The position numbers and the translations under genes are program-made. This document shows, piece after piece, positions 41,744-50,205 of a DNA stretch of 53,511 bases (its first letter is position 1; each line of letters opens with the position of its first letter). The stretch is from Byssovorax sp. Lineage in GTDB: Bacteria > Myxococcota_A > Polyangia > Polyangiales > Polyangiaceae. The stretch lies in assembly GCA_025362495.1 (NCBI GenBank), contig JANYGI010000185.1, positions 1 through 53,511 of the forward strand, written 5' to 3'. A model generated the notes under the pieces. It had not been told where the DNA came from. It did not search any database and worked only from the letters and a program-made list of their open reading frames with translations.

Positions 41744-42685
41744 ATGACCGCGAGTAGTGACCGGGAGATCGATTGGGAGATTGCGAGGCTCAGCGGCGGG
41801 CTCTCTGCGGCCCGACGAGCCGCGCCGGCACACCAGGGCTCGATCCGACCGAGCGACTGGGACCTGGCCGATCGCGAAGAGGGCCCGCTGAGCAAGCGGG
41901 GTGAGGCGCTGGCGCGGGATCTCGCGACGATCGAGGCGCGCAAGCGGCCCATCATCGAGAGCATCGCGCCGATGGCGATGGAGAGCGCGCTGGTGGCTCA
42001 GGACGAGCTCACCGTGCCGTACGACACGACGGCGAAAAAGAGCCGCAAACGCGGCGAAAATGCCTTCTGGACCGGCGCGGCAGCGGGGATGTCCGTCCTC
42101 GCCCTGGGGCTCGTGGTCGAGCTGGGGCTCATGTCGGCGCCGCACACGGCCGCGCCTGCGCCCACCCCGGCGGCCGCGGCTCCGACGAAGGTCGAGGCAG
42201 TCGAAGAGGGCGTGGCGGTCGCGCCGCGCTCGATGGTGATGCTCGATCCGGTGTACATCTCCGCGGATCCGAAGGGGGCGGCCCCGGTCGATGCCGCGCC
42301 CATCGTGGCTGCGCCGACCGGCGTCCGCGCGCGGGCCGCCGTGGCGCCGTCACCCGAGGCCATCGCGCCTCGGATGGTGATCCCGCCGCTCGCGGCCGCG
42401 CCGCCGGTTGCGGGCACGGACATCAGCCGCCCTGCCGCTGCCGTGGCGATCTCGGTGGCTGGCCGCCGCGCGGCCTCGTGCCTGGCCGATGACGACCTGC
42501 GCGGGACGATGCCCGTGAGCGTGACCTTCGCACCCTCGGGCCGTGTGACGACCGCCACGGTCGACGGCGGGCCGTTCGTCGGCACCGCGGTCGGTGGTTG
42601 CATCGCACGCGCGCTGCGCAGCGCTTCGGTCGGCCCGTTCGACGGCGCCCCGGTCACGGTCCGCAGCAGCGTGCGCGTTCGATGA
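41744..42685 (+). CDS. AgmX/PglI C-terminal-domain protein with single membrane helix
   Basis: The 313-residue protein has a charged N-terminal cytoplasmic part (~100 residues), a transmembrane segment (AAAGMSVLALGLVVELGLM), an Ala/Pro-rich linker and a C-terminal domain with GRRAASCLADDDLRGTMPVS, VTFAPSGRVTTATV and GGCIARALRSASVGPF. The two Cys and the 'G.v....C....' pattern are those of the AgmX/PglI C-terminal domain, found in myxobacterial gliding and envelope proteins. Such proteins project into the periplasm. ATG at 41744 is preceded by GGAGGA, an excellent ribosome site. It has no evident operon partners. Role is inferred from the domain only. Confidence 0.75.
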   Translation: MTASSDREIDWEIARLSGGLSAARRAAPAHQGSIRPSDWDLADREEGPLSKRGEALARDLATIEARKRPIIESIAPMAMESALVAQDELTVPYDTTAKKSRKRGENAFWTGAAAGMSVLALGLVVELGLMSAPHTAAPAPTPAAAAPTKVEAVEEGVAVAPRSMVMLDPVYISADPKGAAPVDAAPIVAAPTGVRARAAVAPSPEAIAPRMVIPPLAAAPPVAGTDISRPAAAVAISVAGRRAASCLADDDLRGTMPVSVTFAPSGRVTTATVDGGPFVGTAVGGCIARALRSASVGPFDGAPVTVRSSVRVR

Positions 42686-42725
42686 GCGAGATGCGCGAGA
42701 TGCGCGAGCTCTGCAGCGCCGAGCC

Positions 42726-42754
42726 CTCGGGCACGTGCCGGGCACGTGCCCGAG
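42726..42754. terminator. Perfect 14-bp inverted repeat between convergent genes
   Basis: CTCGGGCACGTGCC (42726-42739) and GGCACGTGCCCGAG (42741-42754) are exact reverse complements around a single base. In RNA the stem would open to a loop of about nine bases. It lies between the AgmX-like gene and the convergent hypothetical gene, so it is a likely bidirectional terminator. Confidence 0.6.
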
Positions 42755-42808
42755 ATGTGCCCGCGTCGTGGCTCCGCGAACGAGAGCCCGACGCGAGCGA
42801 CGACGTGA

Positions 42809-43651
42809 TCAGCTCGCCTCGCTGGCTTCCGCGGCCTCGGGAGCAGCCTCGGCCGCTTCGTCTTCCTTCTTGCCGCCGGGCTTGCGGCCCGCCCGCTTCT
42901 TGAAGAGCGACGGCGCGATCGTGTCGGTGTCGCCCTCGCTCCAGCGCAGGTAGCTCACCGCGCGACGGCAGCCGTCGTACGCGCGCGCGAGGAGAGTGAA
43001 CGCGCGGGCGCGCTGCCCCTCGGCGTCCGTCGATTTCGCGCCGCTCTTGCGCACCGCGATCGCCACCATCACCGCCGGGCCGAGCTCTTCCGCGCGATCG
43101 ACCTCGGACTTCTCCACGGCCGTCTTCGCGCTGATCTTGCTCCACGAGGCCTTGAACAGCACCGCGAGCGCGGTGAGATCGCCGGCCGTGTCGGCGTGGC
43201 CGTGGCCCTTGCGGATCGCGGCGACGGCGTCGGCGTCGAGCATCCCGCGGTGGGCGAGCGCCTCGGCCGCGACGAGCAGATCCTCGCGGAGCTTCTGCGC
43301 CTCGTCGATCATCGCCTTGGCGGCCTCGGGGCTACCGTTGGCGTACGTGTGGAGGAGGTGCGCGTACCAGGCGCCGTGCGCGTACGTCGCCAGCTCGTCG
43401 AGCTGCTCGATGGGGTGGAGCGGGAGCTGCTCGACGATGGCGTCGCGGAACGCGAGGATCTTCGGCGCAGCGGCGAGCACGGCTGTGACGGCGGCCGAGA
43501 CGTCGACGGTGATCGGCGCGATCTCTTCCGGCGTGAGCGCGGCGAGCTCGGGCTCGATCTTCGCGAACGCGTCGGCGGCCGCGTTCGGAGCCGAGGGAGC
43601 GCTCGCGCTCGTGGTGGACGGGGTCGATTCCTGCTTCTTGGGTCGGGCCAT
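42809..43651 (-). CDS. Hypothetical helical protein, possible paralogue of the 37.6-kb protein
   Basis: The 280-residue protein is unrecognised. It is helical and Ala/Glu-rich with a low-complexity start (PKKQESTPSTTSASAPSAPN) and a Lys/Gly/Glu end (KKRAGRKPGGKKEDEAAEAA). The middle (LREDLLVAAEALAHRGMLD, AIRKGHGHADTAGDLTALAV, LFKASW) resembles the protein at 37.6 kb. The segment ARAYDGCRRAVSYLRWSEGD is distinctive. ATG at 43651 (MARPKK) is chosen, because the extension to 43690 is unlikely. It follows the PBP1A gene on the same strand after 61 bp. Role unknown. Confidence 0.65.
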   Translation of the reverse strand: MARPKKQESTPSTTSASAPSAPNAAADAFAKIEPELAALTPEEIAPITVDVSAAVTAVLAAAPKILAFRDAIVEQLPLHPIEQLDELATYAHGAWYAHLLHTYANGSPEAAKAMIDEAQKLREDLLVAAEALAHRGMLDADAVAAIRKGHGHADTAGDLTALAVLFKASWSKISAKTAVEKSEVDRAEELGPAVMVAIAVRKSGAKSTDAEGQRARAFTLLARAYDGCRRAVSYLRWSEGDTDTIAPSLFKKRAGRKPGGKKEDEAAEAAPEAAEASEAS

Positions 43652-43712
43652 GGGGGCGCGGAGACTGCCAAGCGCGCGGGGGGCAGGCAACCCCGATCAG
43701 CACCATTCCGAT

Positions 43713-46364
43713 CTAGAACGGAGCAGGCGCTTCTTCCGCGGGCTTTGTGGGCGCCGACGCGTCGTCCGCGCCCGGCGCGCCCGCGTCGCTCGGGCCGCCT
43801 GCGTCGTCCACGCCGGCGTCGGGCGTCGCGGTCTCGGTCGGCTCGGTCCCGGTGAGGAACACCTCGTCGATCGCGTTCGACTGGCCCGCGTAGGCGCGGA
43901 GCCCGGTGTCGGGATCGATCGCCACACGCGACACGCCCGCAGGTACGGGAAAATCGGCCGCGGGACGCTTCTTGTGGGCCTCGCGCATGAAGTCTACGAA
44001 GGCCGGCAGCGCCGCGGACGCGCCCGCCTCCCCGGCGCCGAGCGGCGTCGGATCGTCGAAGCCCGTCCACACGGCGCACGCGACGTCGGTCGAGTAGCCG
44101 ACGAACCACGCGTCCTTCGCTTGATTCGAGGTCCCCGTCTTGCCGGCGATCGGGCGCCCGAGCGCGCGCGCCCGCTTGCCTGTGCCATCTTGCACCACCG
44201 AGGTGAGCAGGCTGGTGATCACGTACGCCTCGGCCTCGTCCATCACGCGCCGCGATGGCGTGGGATCGGGCAGCTTCACCTCCACCCCGTTGGGCCCGGT
44301 GATCTTCTTCACGAGGATCGGCTGCTCGTAGACGCCGCCCGCGGCGAGCGTGGCGTACGCGCCGGCCATCTCGCGCGGCGTCACCTCGTATGAGCCGAGC
44401 GCGAGCGACAGATCGGCGCCGAGCTTCGACTCCACGCCGAGCGCGTGCGTCCAGGCCACGACGTTCGACGCGCCGACCTTCTCGAGCGACCAGACGGCCG
44501 CGACGTTCACGCTCTCCGCCAGCGCGTCGCGCATGCGCTTCGGCGTCTTGCCTTCGCCCTCGTCGTAGTTGTCGGGCTTGTACCCGTGGAGCGCCTGCGG
44601 GTTCGTCTCGACGATCGACGCGGCCGTCATCTGGCGCGCATGGATCGCGTAGCTGTAGACGAAAGCCTTGAACGTCGACCCGGGCTGCCGGTGCGCGTTG
44701 GTCGCGCGATCGAGCCCGCCGCGCGTGCCCTCGTAGCTGCCGACGAGCGCGAGCACCTCGCGCGTCCGCACGTCGATCGCCACCATCGCGCCTTCAGGTC
44801 CCAGCTCGAGGTGCAGCTTCACCGGAGCCGGCGTTTTAGCCTTCGGATCGATCTCGACGGGATGCGGTGGCGCCGCGCTGCCCGCAGCGGCGAGCGCCGC
44901 CTCGATCTTCGACGGCTCGGCGGGCGGCGTCGTCAACAGGCTCACCCGCACGACCTTGCCGATCTCGGCGAACTTGCTCGCGGGCAAGCTGTTCGGGTTG
45001 TACCGCGTCGCCGTGCTCAGATCGACAGCGCCGGTGATGGTCCCGACGCGCACCTCGAGCAGGTTCTTCGTGTCGTTGGCGCCGGTCACGACGCCGAGGA
45101 ACGAGCGGTGTCCCGACGGCGTCCCCTCGAACGGCGTGGGCTCTTTGTCCTTCTTTCCTCGGCCGATCGTCAGCGGCGCGATCAGCTTGTGGCGCTTCGC
45201 GTAGTCGTCGGCGTTCCTGCGCACGGCGGCGCGCGCGGCCGCCTCGAGCGCGGGATCGATCGTCGTCGTCACGGTGAAGCCGCCGCGATCGGCCTCGGGT
45301 CCGACGGCGGCGCGTAGCACGCGCTTCACCTCGTCGACGACCTCGGGGCCGAGCTCCGACAGCACCTCGATCTCCGGCGTCAGCACCACCGGATCGCTCT
45401 TGGCTTTCTCCGCCTGCTCCGGCGTCGCGAAGCCCTTTTGCACCATCTGCGCGAGCACGTAATGCTGTCGCTCGATCGCCCGCGGCAGGTTGATCCGCGG
45501 CGAGAACACCTCGGGCCCCTTGATGATCCCCGCGAGCAGCGCCGCCTCGCCGAGCGTCACGTCGCGGATGCTCTTGCCGAAGTAGACGCGCGCCGCCTCT
45601 TCGACGCCGTAGCGCCCGTGCCCGAAATAGATGTGGTTCAGGTAGAGCTCGAGGATCTCGTCCTTGCCGAGCTCGGCCTCGATCTGACGCGCGAGGATCA
45701 TCTCGCGCATCTTGCGATCCATGGTCCGCTCCTGCGTGAGCAGGACGTTCTTGATCACCTGCTGGGTGATGGTGCTGCCGCCCTGCCGCAGGCGGCCGCC
45801 GCGCAGGTTCACCATCAGCGCGCGGAGCAGGCCGAGGTAGTTGAGCCCGGTGTGCTCGTAGAACCCCGCGTCCTCCGCGGCGAGCGCCGCGAGCTTCATT
45901 TGCGGGGGGATCGACTCGATGCTCACCAGGGTGCGCCGCTCGACGAAGAGCTCGCCGAGGAGCTGCCCGTCACGCGCGAGCACCCGCGTCACCTGCGGCG
46001 GGTTGTAGCTCTTCAGCGCGCGCAGCGAGGGCAGGTCGGCTTCGTAGTGACGGATCACCAGCGCGACGCCGATGCCCGACGCGACGAGCAGCGCGAGCAT
46101 CCCGATGCCGAGCCGCTTCGACCACGCCGCGAGGCGCGAGCGCTTCGGGCCGGGCGCTCGCTTCGCCGGGATCCCCTTCTTTTCAGTCTTGATCGACGGT
46201 TTTCCCACGGCGGGCTCGGGCGTCGGATCGACGCCGAACGGCGAGGGATCCGGCGCGGTGTCGTCGACGTCGACCGACGGCGATCGCGGGGTCGCGTCGA
46301 GCGCGGCGGGCGCGACCATGGGCTTCGTCGTGGCGGGGCGCTCGTGCTCGGGATCGTCGGACAT
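43713..46364 (-). CDS. Penicillin-binding protein 1A (bifunctional transglycosylase/transpeptidase)
   Basis: The 883-residue class A PBP polymerises and crosslinks peptidoglycan. It has a ~80-residue cytoplasmic tail rich in Pro/Lys, a membrane helix (LGIGMLALLVASGIGVALVI, 84-103), a GT51 domain with the catalytic Glu164 in AAEDAGFYEH and RQGGSTITQQVIKN, and a transpeptidase with STFK (Ser563-Lys566), SVN and KTGTS (742-746). An interdomain OB-like insert lies around 400-530. The C-terminus is a long Asp/Ala/Pro-rich tail. It lies downstream of a membrane Ser/Thr kinase with a 73-bp gap, on the same strand. PASTA-less kinases often regulate cell-wall enzymes, but regulation here is inference. 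Confidence 0.95.
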   Translation of the reverse strand: MSDDPEHERPATTKPMVAPAALDATPRSPSVDVDDTAPDPSPFGVDPTPEPAVGKPSIKTEKKGIPAKRAPGPKRSRLAAWSKRLGIGMLALLVASGIGVALVIRHYEADLPSLRALKSYNPPQVTRVLARDGQLLGELFVERRTLVSIESIPPQMKLAALAAEDAGFYEHTGLNYLGLLRALMVNLRGGRLRQGGSTITQQVIKNVLLTQERTMDRKMREMILARQIEAELGKDEILELYLNHIYFGHGRYGVEEAARVYFGKSIRDVTLGEAALLAGIIKGPEVFSPRINLPRAIERQHYVLAQMVQKGFATPEQAEKAKSDPVVLTPEIEVLSELGPEVVDEVKRVLRAAVGPEADRGGFTVTTTIDPALEAAARAAVRRNADDYAKRHKLIAPLTIGRGKKDKEPTPFEGTPSGHRSFLGVVTGANDTKNLLEVRVGTITGAVDLSTATRYNPNSLPASKFAEIGKVVRVSLLTTPPAEPSKIEAALAAAGSAAPPHPVEIDPKAKTPAPVKLHLELGPEGAMVAIDVRTREVLALVGSYEGTRGGLDRATNAHRQPGSTFKAFVYSYAIHARQMTAASIVETNPQALHGYKPDNYDEGEGKTPKRMRDALAESVNVAAVWSLEKVGASNVVAWTHALGVESKLGADLSLALGSYEVTPREMAGAYATLAAGGVYEQPILVKKITGPNGVEVKLPDPTPSRRVMDEAEAYVITSLLTSVVQDGTGKRARALGRPIAGKTGTSNQAKDAWFVGYSTDVACAVWTGFDDPTPLGAGEAGASAALPAFVDFMREAHKKRPAADFPVPAGVSRVAIDPDTGLRAYAGQSNAIDEVFLTGTEPTETATPDAGVDDAGGPSDAGAPGADDASAPTKPAEEAPAPF

Positions 46365-46437
46365 GCGTTACCGCGGAGGCTCGGGGTCGCGAGCGTGACG
46401 GGGAACGCGGGAGGGTGCCACCGTCATCCGGCCCCGT

Positions 46438-47697
46438 TCAGCCGAAGAAGCGCAGCGCGGCCATGGTGATCAAGATCCCCGCGATCAGGCAGCCCGCGGC
46501 GATCCCTGCGAGCACCAGGATCGACGGCTGAGCCTGCTTCTTCCGCGCGGCGTCGAGCGCGGCCTGCGGCACGGTGCCCTGCGGCGTGGTGACGGGCAGC
46601 GCGCCCGGCGACGACATCTTCACGGTGCGCGCCACGCCCGGTCGCGACACGGGCGCGTTGACTTGCAGGTTGGGGATCGACGCGTGCGGCGGCTCGAACG
46701 CGGCAGCGGCCGGCGCGAGGTTCACCTCCTGCGCCATCGGCGAGGCCTGCGAGATCTCGTAGCTGTGGGCCATCGACTCGGCGGTGCCCCGCGGCATCAT
46801 CGCCGTGAAACCCTTGCCGCCCATGCCCGCGAACGGCTTCAGCGCCTGCGCGAAATCGGCCGCCGACGCGTAGCGATCTTCGGGCCGCTTCTCGAGCGCC
46901 TTCGTCAGCATCGCGTTGAAGCCATCCGGAAAACGCCGCCCGGGCACGCGCTCGTCGATCGGGATCGGCGGCCGCGTCACGTGCATCTGGATGTATTCCA
47001 TCGGCGTGCGCGCATCGAACGGGAGCTTCCCGGTGACCACTTCGTACAAGATCACCGCGAGCGAGTAGATGTCGCTGCGCGCGTCGAGCGATTTACCCTG
47101 CGCCTGCTCGGGCGACATGAACTCCGGCGTCCCGAAGACCATGCCCTCTTGCGTGAGCATGATCGACCCGGGCCGCAGCTCGCGCTCCGTCACCTTGGCG
47201 AGCCCGAAGTCGAGCACCTTGGGGTAGTCGCGCAGCCCGCCGTTGGTCGACAGGAAGATGTTCTCGGGCTTCAAATCCCGGTGAATGATGCCCTGGAGAT
47301 GCGCCTCTTGCAGCGCGCCGCAGACCTGGATCAGGACGGGCACGGCGCGCTCGCACGCCATCGGCCCCTCTTTGCGGACGACCTGGTTGAGGTTCCTCCC
47401 CTCCAGGTATTCCATCACGATGTAGAGCGATCCGTCGTCGAGGTCGCCGTACAGGAACACCTTCACGGTGTTCGGGTGCGTGAGGTGGCTCATCGCCCGC
47501 GCCTCGCGGCGGAAGCGCGAAACCAGGTCTTTCCGGTTGGTGAGCTTGGGGTGGAGGATCTTCACCGCCACCATGCGATTCATCGCTGGCTGGGCGGCTT
47601 TGTAGACCGAGCCCATCCCGCCGGAGCCGATCTTCTGCAAGATCTGGAACTGGCCATCGAGCAGGTCTCGGCCAATGTTCGGGTCTTGCGCGGCCAT
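46438..47697 (-). CDS. Membrane-anchored Ser/Thr protein kinase (PknB-like)
   Basis: The 419-residue protein has a complete Hanks kinase domain: IGSGGMGSVYKA, MVAVKIL, HRDLKPEN, DFGLAK and GTPEFMSPEQ, ending near residue 280. A linker of ~110 residues (Ala/Pro/Met-rich) is followed by a single C-terminal membrane helix (ILVLAGIAAGCLIAGILITM, ~393-412) and a short tail AALRFFG. The kinase is on the cytoplasmic side; there is no extracellular sensor. ATG at 47697 is only 56 bp from the start of the divergent pgeF, so the promoters overlap. It lies just upstream of the PBP1A gene. Substrates are unknown; PBP1A is a plausible candidate. Confidence 0.93.
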   Translation of the reverse strand: MAAQDPNIGRDLLDGQFQILQKIGSGGMGSVYKAAQPAMNRMVAVKILHPKLTNRKDLVSRFRREARAMSHLTHPNTVKVFLYGDLDDGSLYIVMEYLEGRNLNQVVRKEGPMACERAVPVLIQVCGALQEAHLQGIIHRDLKPENIFLSTNGGLRDYPKVLDFGLAKVTERELRPGSIMLTQEGMVFGTPEFMSPEQAQGKSLDARSDIYSLAVILYEVVTGKLPFDARTPMEYIQMHVTRPPIPIDERVPGRRFPDGFNAMLTKALEKRPEDRYASAADFAQALKPFAGMGGKGFTAMMPRGTAESMAHSYEISQASPMAQEVNLAPAAAAFEPPHASIPNLQVNAPVSRPGVARTVKMSSPGALPVTTPQGTVPQAALDAARKKQAQPSILVLAGIAAGCLIAGILITMAALRFFG

Positions 47698-47753
47698 GGG
47701 CGGCCGAAAATAGCACGCCGGTGGCCCGCTTCGTCTATGCGCGAAGAGAGCCC

Positions 47754-48602
47754 ATGGAACAAAGCTCCAGAACGCCTGATTGCAAGCCCACGCCGGGCGC
47801 CCCGATCCCCGCGGCGCTGGAGAGCCCTTTGCTCGCGCGATCGGGCTTTTCGCACGCGTTCTTCACCCGCGCCGGCGGTGTGAGCCGGCCCCCGTGGGAC
47901 ACCCTGAATTTCGCCGCGGGCACCGGCGACGATCCGGCGGCCGTCCGCGAAAACTTCGAGCTTGCGGCCCGGATCCTGGGCGTGGAGGCGTCGCACCTCC
48001 ACGTCGTGAGCCAGGTCCACGGTGTCGCCGCGCGGGTGATCGACGTGGGCGAAACGCGCGAGGACGTGCTGCGCGCGGTCGCCGACATCACGCTCTCGCG
48101 CGCGCCGGGCGTCGCGTGCGGCGTTCGCACCGCGGACTGCGTCCCGATCCTGATCGCCGATCGCAGCACGGGCGCGGTCGCCGCGATCCACAGCGGCTGG
48201 AAGGGCACCGTCGCCAACGTCGCCGCCGCGGGCGTCCGCGCCCTCCGCGATCTGATCGGCGCGCGCGGCAATCTCGTCGCGGCGATCGGCCCGCACATCG
48301 AAACGTGCTGCTTCGAGGTCGGCCCCGACGTCGCCGCCGAGCTCGCGGGCTGCTCTTCGCTCGGCGACTCCGTCGTGGTGATCGGAGCGGGCACGAACGA
48401 CAAACCTCATGTGAACCTCCGCGCGATCGTCCGCGCTCAGCTCGAAGGGGAGGGCATCGCGGGCGCCGCGATTGACGACGTCCGCGGCTGCACCGTGCAC
48501 GACAGCGATCGATTCCACTCCTACCGCCGCGATGGCAAGATCGGTGGACGCCTCCTGTCCGCCATCGTCGTCCCCGCGCCGGGTGGCGGCACGAAGGTGT
48601 AG
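47754..48602 (+). CDS. pgeF: Peptidoglycan-editing factor PgeF (laccase-domain, YfiH)
   Basis: The 282-residue protein is PgeF/YfiH (DUF152), a Cu/Zn-binding purine nucleoside phosphorylase-like enzyme that prevents mis-incorporation of Ser into peptidoglycan precursors. It shows the FTRAGGVSRPPWDTLN start, VSQVHGV with the metal-ligand His, RTADCVPIL with Cys, and IHSGWKGTV with His, the three expected metal ligands. ATG 47754 is chosen over GTG 47721 because homologues begin near the PxLxxSPLL segment and the latter lies only 23 bp from the kinase start. It is divergent from the membrane kinase/PBP1A pair. A partial degenerate copy lies at 48.9 kb. Confidence 0.9.
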   Translation: MEQSSRTPDCKPTPGAPIPAALESPLLARSGFSHAFFTRAGGVSRPPWDTLNFAAGTGDDPAAVRENFELAARILGVEASHLHVVSQVHGVAARVIDVGETREDVLRAVADITLSRAPGVACGVRTADCVPILIADRSTGAVAAIHSGWKGTVANVAAAGVRALRDLIGARGNLVAAIGPHIETCCFEVGPDVAAELAGCSSLGDSVVVIGAGTNDKPHVNLRAIVRAQLEGEGIAGAAIDDVRGCTVHDSDRFHSYRRDGKIGGRLLSAIVVPAPGGGTKV

Positions 48603-48702
48603 AGCACCAGAGTCCGTATCTCCGGGCGCAGGTGGGATGTCATCGCGGCCGGCGTTTCATGATCTCCACCTGGAACGGGCCGGAGACGACCGGCCGCGCA
48701 TC

Positions 48703-48724
48703 GCAGCGGCGTACGCGCCGCTGC
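48703..48724. terminator. Hairpin downstream of pgeF
   Basis: GCAGCGGCG (48703-48711) and CGCCGCTGC (48716-48724) form a perfect 9-bp stem with a TACG loop, 100 bp after the pgeF stop. It may terminate pgeF. In the 464-bp gap 48603-49066 the only other recognisable thing is the pgeF fragment. Confidence 0.4.
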
Positions 48725-48930
48725 CCGGTCGTGCAATACCGACCAGACCAGCGCGTCGGGACAGTCCGCGCCGGCCCGCGAAGCGGCGGGACGTACATCG
48801 AGCCGCTTCACGGCGATTGAATGCCCGCCAACTCAGCATTCCACTGCACGAAGAGGAAAGGCTCCGTCGTCAGGACGATCCGCGACGTCGCAGCGCGGGC
48901 TGATCGGCGAGAACGAAGACCGCGAGCAGC

Positions 48931-49018
48931 TGCTGCGCGCGGTCGCCGACCTCACGCGCTCGCGCGGTTGACGCCTCCTGTTCGCCGTCGTCGTCCCCGT
49001 GCCGGGTGGCGGCGTGAG
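48931..49018 (+). pseudogene. Internally deleted duplicate fragment of pgeF
   Basis: Bases 48931-48967 match pgeF 48067-48103 at 34 of 37 positions (TGCTGCGCGCGGTCGCCGAC is shared), and the following bases to about 49018 match pgeF 48543-48595 at most positions (GACGCCTCCTGT, then CCGGGTGGCGGC). The 439 bp between these parts in pgeF are absent. The joined segment has a TGA within it and the 3' end reaches a TGA of its own, so it is not functional. It implies a past tandem duplication of pgeF followed by loss of the middle. Confidence 0.7.
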
Positions 49019-49066
49019 CCCCTGTCCACTGCGCTGGTCCTTCCCCGGACCGAGCAGGAGCGGCTG

Positions 49067-49585
49067 TCATGGAAGGGTGATCCAGTAGTAGCGCTTCAAA
49101 GGCCTGTTCGTGGCGAGGGGCCTCGTCTCCCTCAATGCGCCTCCGTTTCGTTCGATGACGCGGATGGAGGCCGCGTTCGTGTCGTCACACGTGAGGAGCA
49201 CGGCGGTCAGTCCGAGCGCGCGAGCGACTGGCAAAGCCTGACGCAGCATCTCCGTGGCGACTCCGCGGCCCCGGAAGGACGGTACGGTGTCGTAGCCGAT
49301 GTGGCCGCCCTCGGCGCGAAGGGCGTCGTTCAGCTCGTGATGAAGGGAGATCCGACCCACGAACTGTTCTTCCGCCACGGCCCACAGATGCGTCTTGGGA
49401 ACGAGCGTTTCGGTTCTCCGGGTCGAGTCGGCCAGCTTCTTGGCCACGAATGCGGCGAAGTCCTGTTCGACGGTCTCGAGGTCGCCTCCGGACCACCAGG
49501 GAAGGCCTTCGTGCTGGAATTCACGACACCCACGCAAGAAGCTCTCTCGATATTTCTCGGTGGGTGAAATCAGCTGGATCTTCAT
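49067..49585 (-). CDS. GNAT-family N-acetyltransferase
   Basis: The 172-residue protein has the GNAT fold motifs: IGYDTVPSFRGRGVATEML (motif A with R-G-R-G-V-A for acetyl-CoA), then ALGLTAVLLTCDDTNAASIR, VIERNGG (motif B), and ends with RPLKRYYWITLP, where Tyr is at the usual C-terminal position. Such YD(V)-type acetyltransferases modify small molecules or proteins; the substrate is unknown. ATG at 49585 is the normal start. It stands alone, with no operon partners. Confidence 0.92.
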   Translation of the reverse strand: MKIQLISPTEKYRESFLRGCREFQHEGLPWWSGGDLETVEQDFAAFVAKKLADSTRRTETLVPKTHLWAVAEEQFVGRISLHHELNDALRAEGGHIGYDTVPSFRGRGVATEMLRQALPVARALGLTAVLLTCDDTNAASIRVIERNGGALRETRPLATNRPLKRYYWITLP

Positions 49586-49606
49586 TCGAGGATTCTCGCG
49601 CGTACC

Positions 49607-49735
49607 CTTCGTCGGGGCTACACGTTCAAGATTCCCGAGTGCGTCGACCGCGACAGGCCCTCGAGCGCGGCCCAGCCCTGCACCCGGAACTTCGACTGCG
49701 CCGAGCGAGCCTGTCGCGGAGCCCCGGTCGGTTCA
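49607..49735 (+). pseudogene. Possible Cys-rich coding remnant
   Basis: In frame from about 49607 the codons end in G or C almost without exception for 25-30 codons, giving ...FKIPECVDRDRPSSAAQPC, TRNFDCAERACRGAPVG. This spacing of Cys resembles myxobacterial Cys-rich lipoproteins. There is no start and the frame runs into the antisense lipoprotein gene, so it may be a remnant of a deleted gene. Chance GC bias cannot be excluded in so short a stretch. Confidence 0.3.
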
Positions 49736-50176
49736 CAGGCACTGATCGATGCCGACCGCGTGCTGGCAGTGGTTCGGGTTCATCTCCGGGACGACCAGGC
49801 TGCAGTGCGCGTTGCGGCACGTCCACTGATCGGGGGTGAACCCGGCGCAGAACGCCGGGCAGCTCATCCCGCCGGGGATGGCCTGGAGCATGGCGCAGTT
49901 GGCCGCGTAGCAGTCGCAGTACTCCTTGCATTCGGCCGAGATGGCCATGGTGCCTGTCGAGCTCGACGCCGCGCTGCTCGTCGAGGCGGCGCCGCCCGCC
50001 CCGCTGGAGCTCTGCGCGTCGCTGGAGGATACCGTGGCTCCACCCGCCCCCGCGGCGCCGCCCGCGCCCCCGGCGCCCGAGCTGGTCGAGGTGGTCGAGG
50101 TGGTCGACGACGACGACGAGCAGGCGCCGGCCGTGAGAAAGAGGAGCGCGACGATGGCTTTGCCCGGGAGGTTCAT
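49733..50176 (-). CDS. Cys-rich lipoprotein with Ser/Gly linker
   Basis: The 147-residue product has a lipoprotein signal (IVALLFLTAGAC, lipobox AGAC), a ~60-residue low-complexity Ser/Thr/Gly/Ala linker (GAGGAGGAAGAGG) and a Cys-rich C-terminal domain (CKEYCDCYAANCAMLQAIPG, GMSCPAFCAGF, CRNAHCSLV, NHCQHAVGIDQC). Cys spacing suggests several disulfides. ATG at 50176 fits. It is 29 bp from the end of the cytochrome-peroxidase-like gene and on the same strand, so it is probably co-transcribed with that gene. Function unknown; the linker style is that of Polyangium/Sorangium lipoproteins. Confidence 0.8.
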   Translation of the reverse strand: MNLPGKAIVALLFLTAGACSSSSSTTSTTSTSSGAGGAGGAAGAGGATVSSSDAQSSSGAGGAASTSSAASSSTGTMAISAECKEYCDCYAANCAMLQAIPGGMSCPAFCAGFTPDQWTCRNAHCSLVVPEMNPNHCQHAVGIDQCL

Positions 50177-50205
50177 GCGTTCTTCTTTTCTCTGGAGGCG
50201 GGCGC

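Noticed and set aside
47721-47753. GTG 47721 as start of pgeF
   Set aside because: It is only 23 bp from the divergent kinase start and leaves no room for promoters; the ATG at 47754 is preferred.
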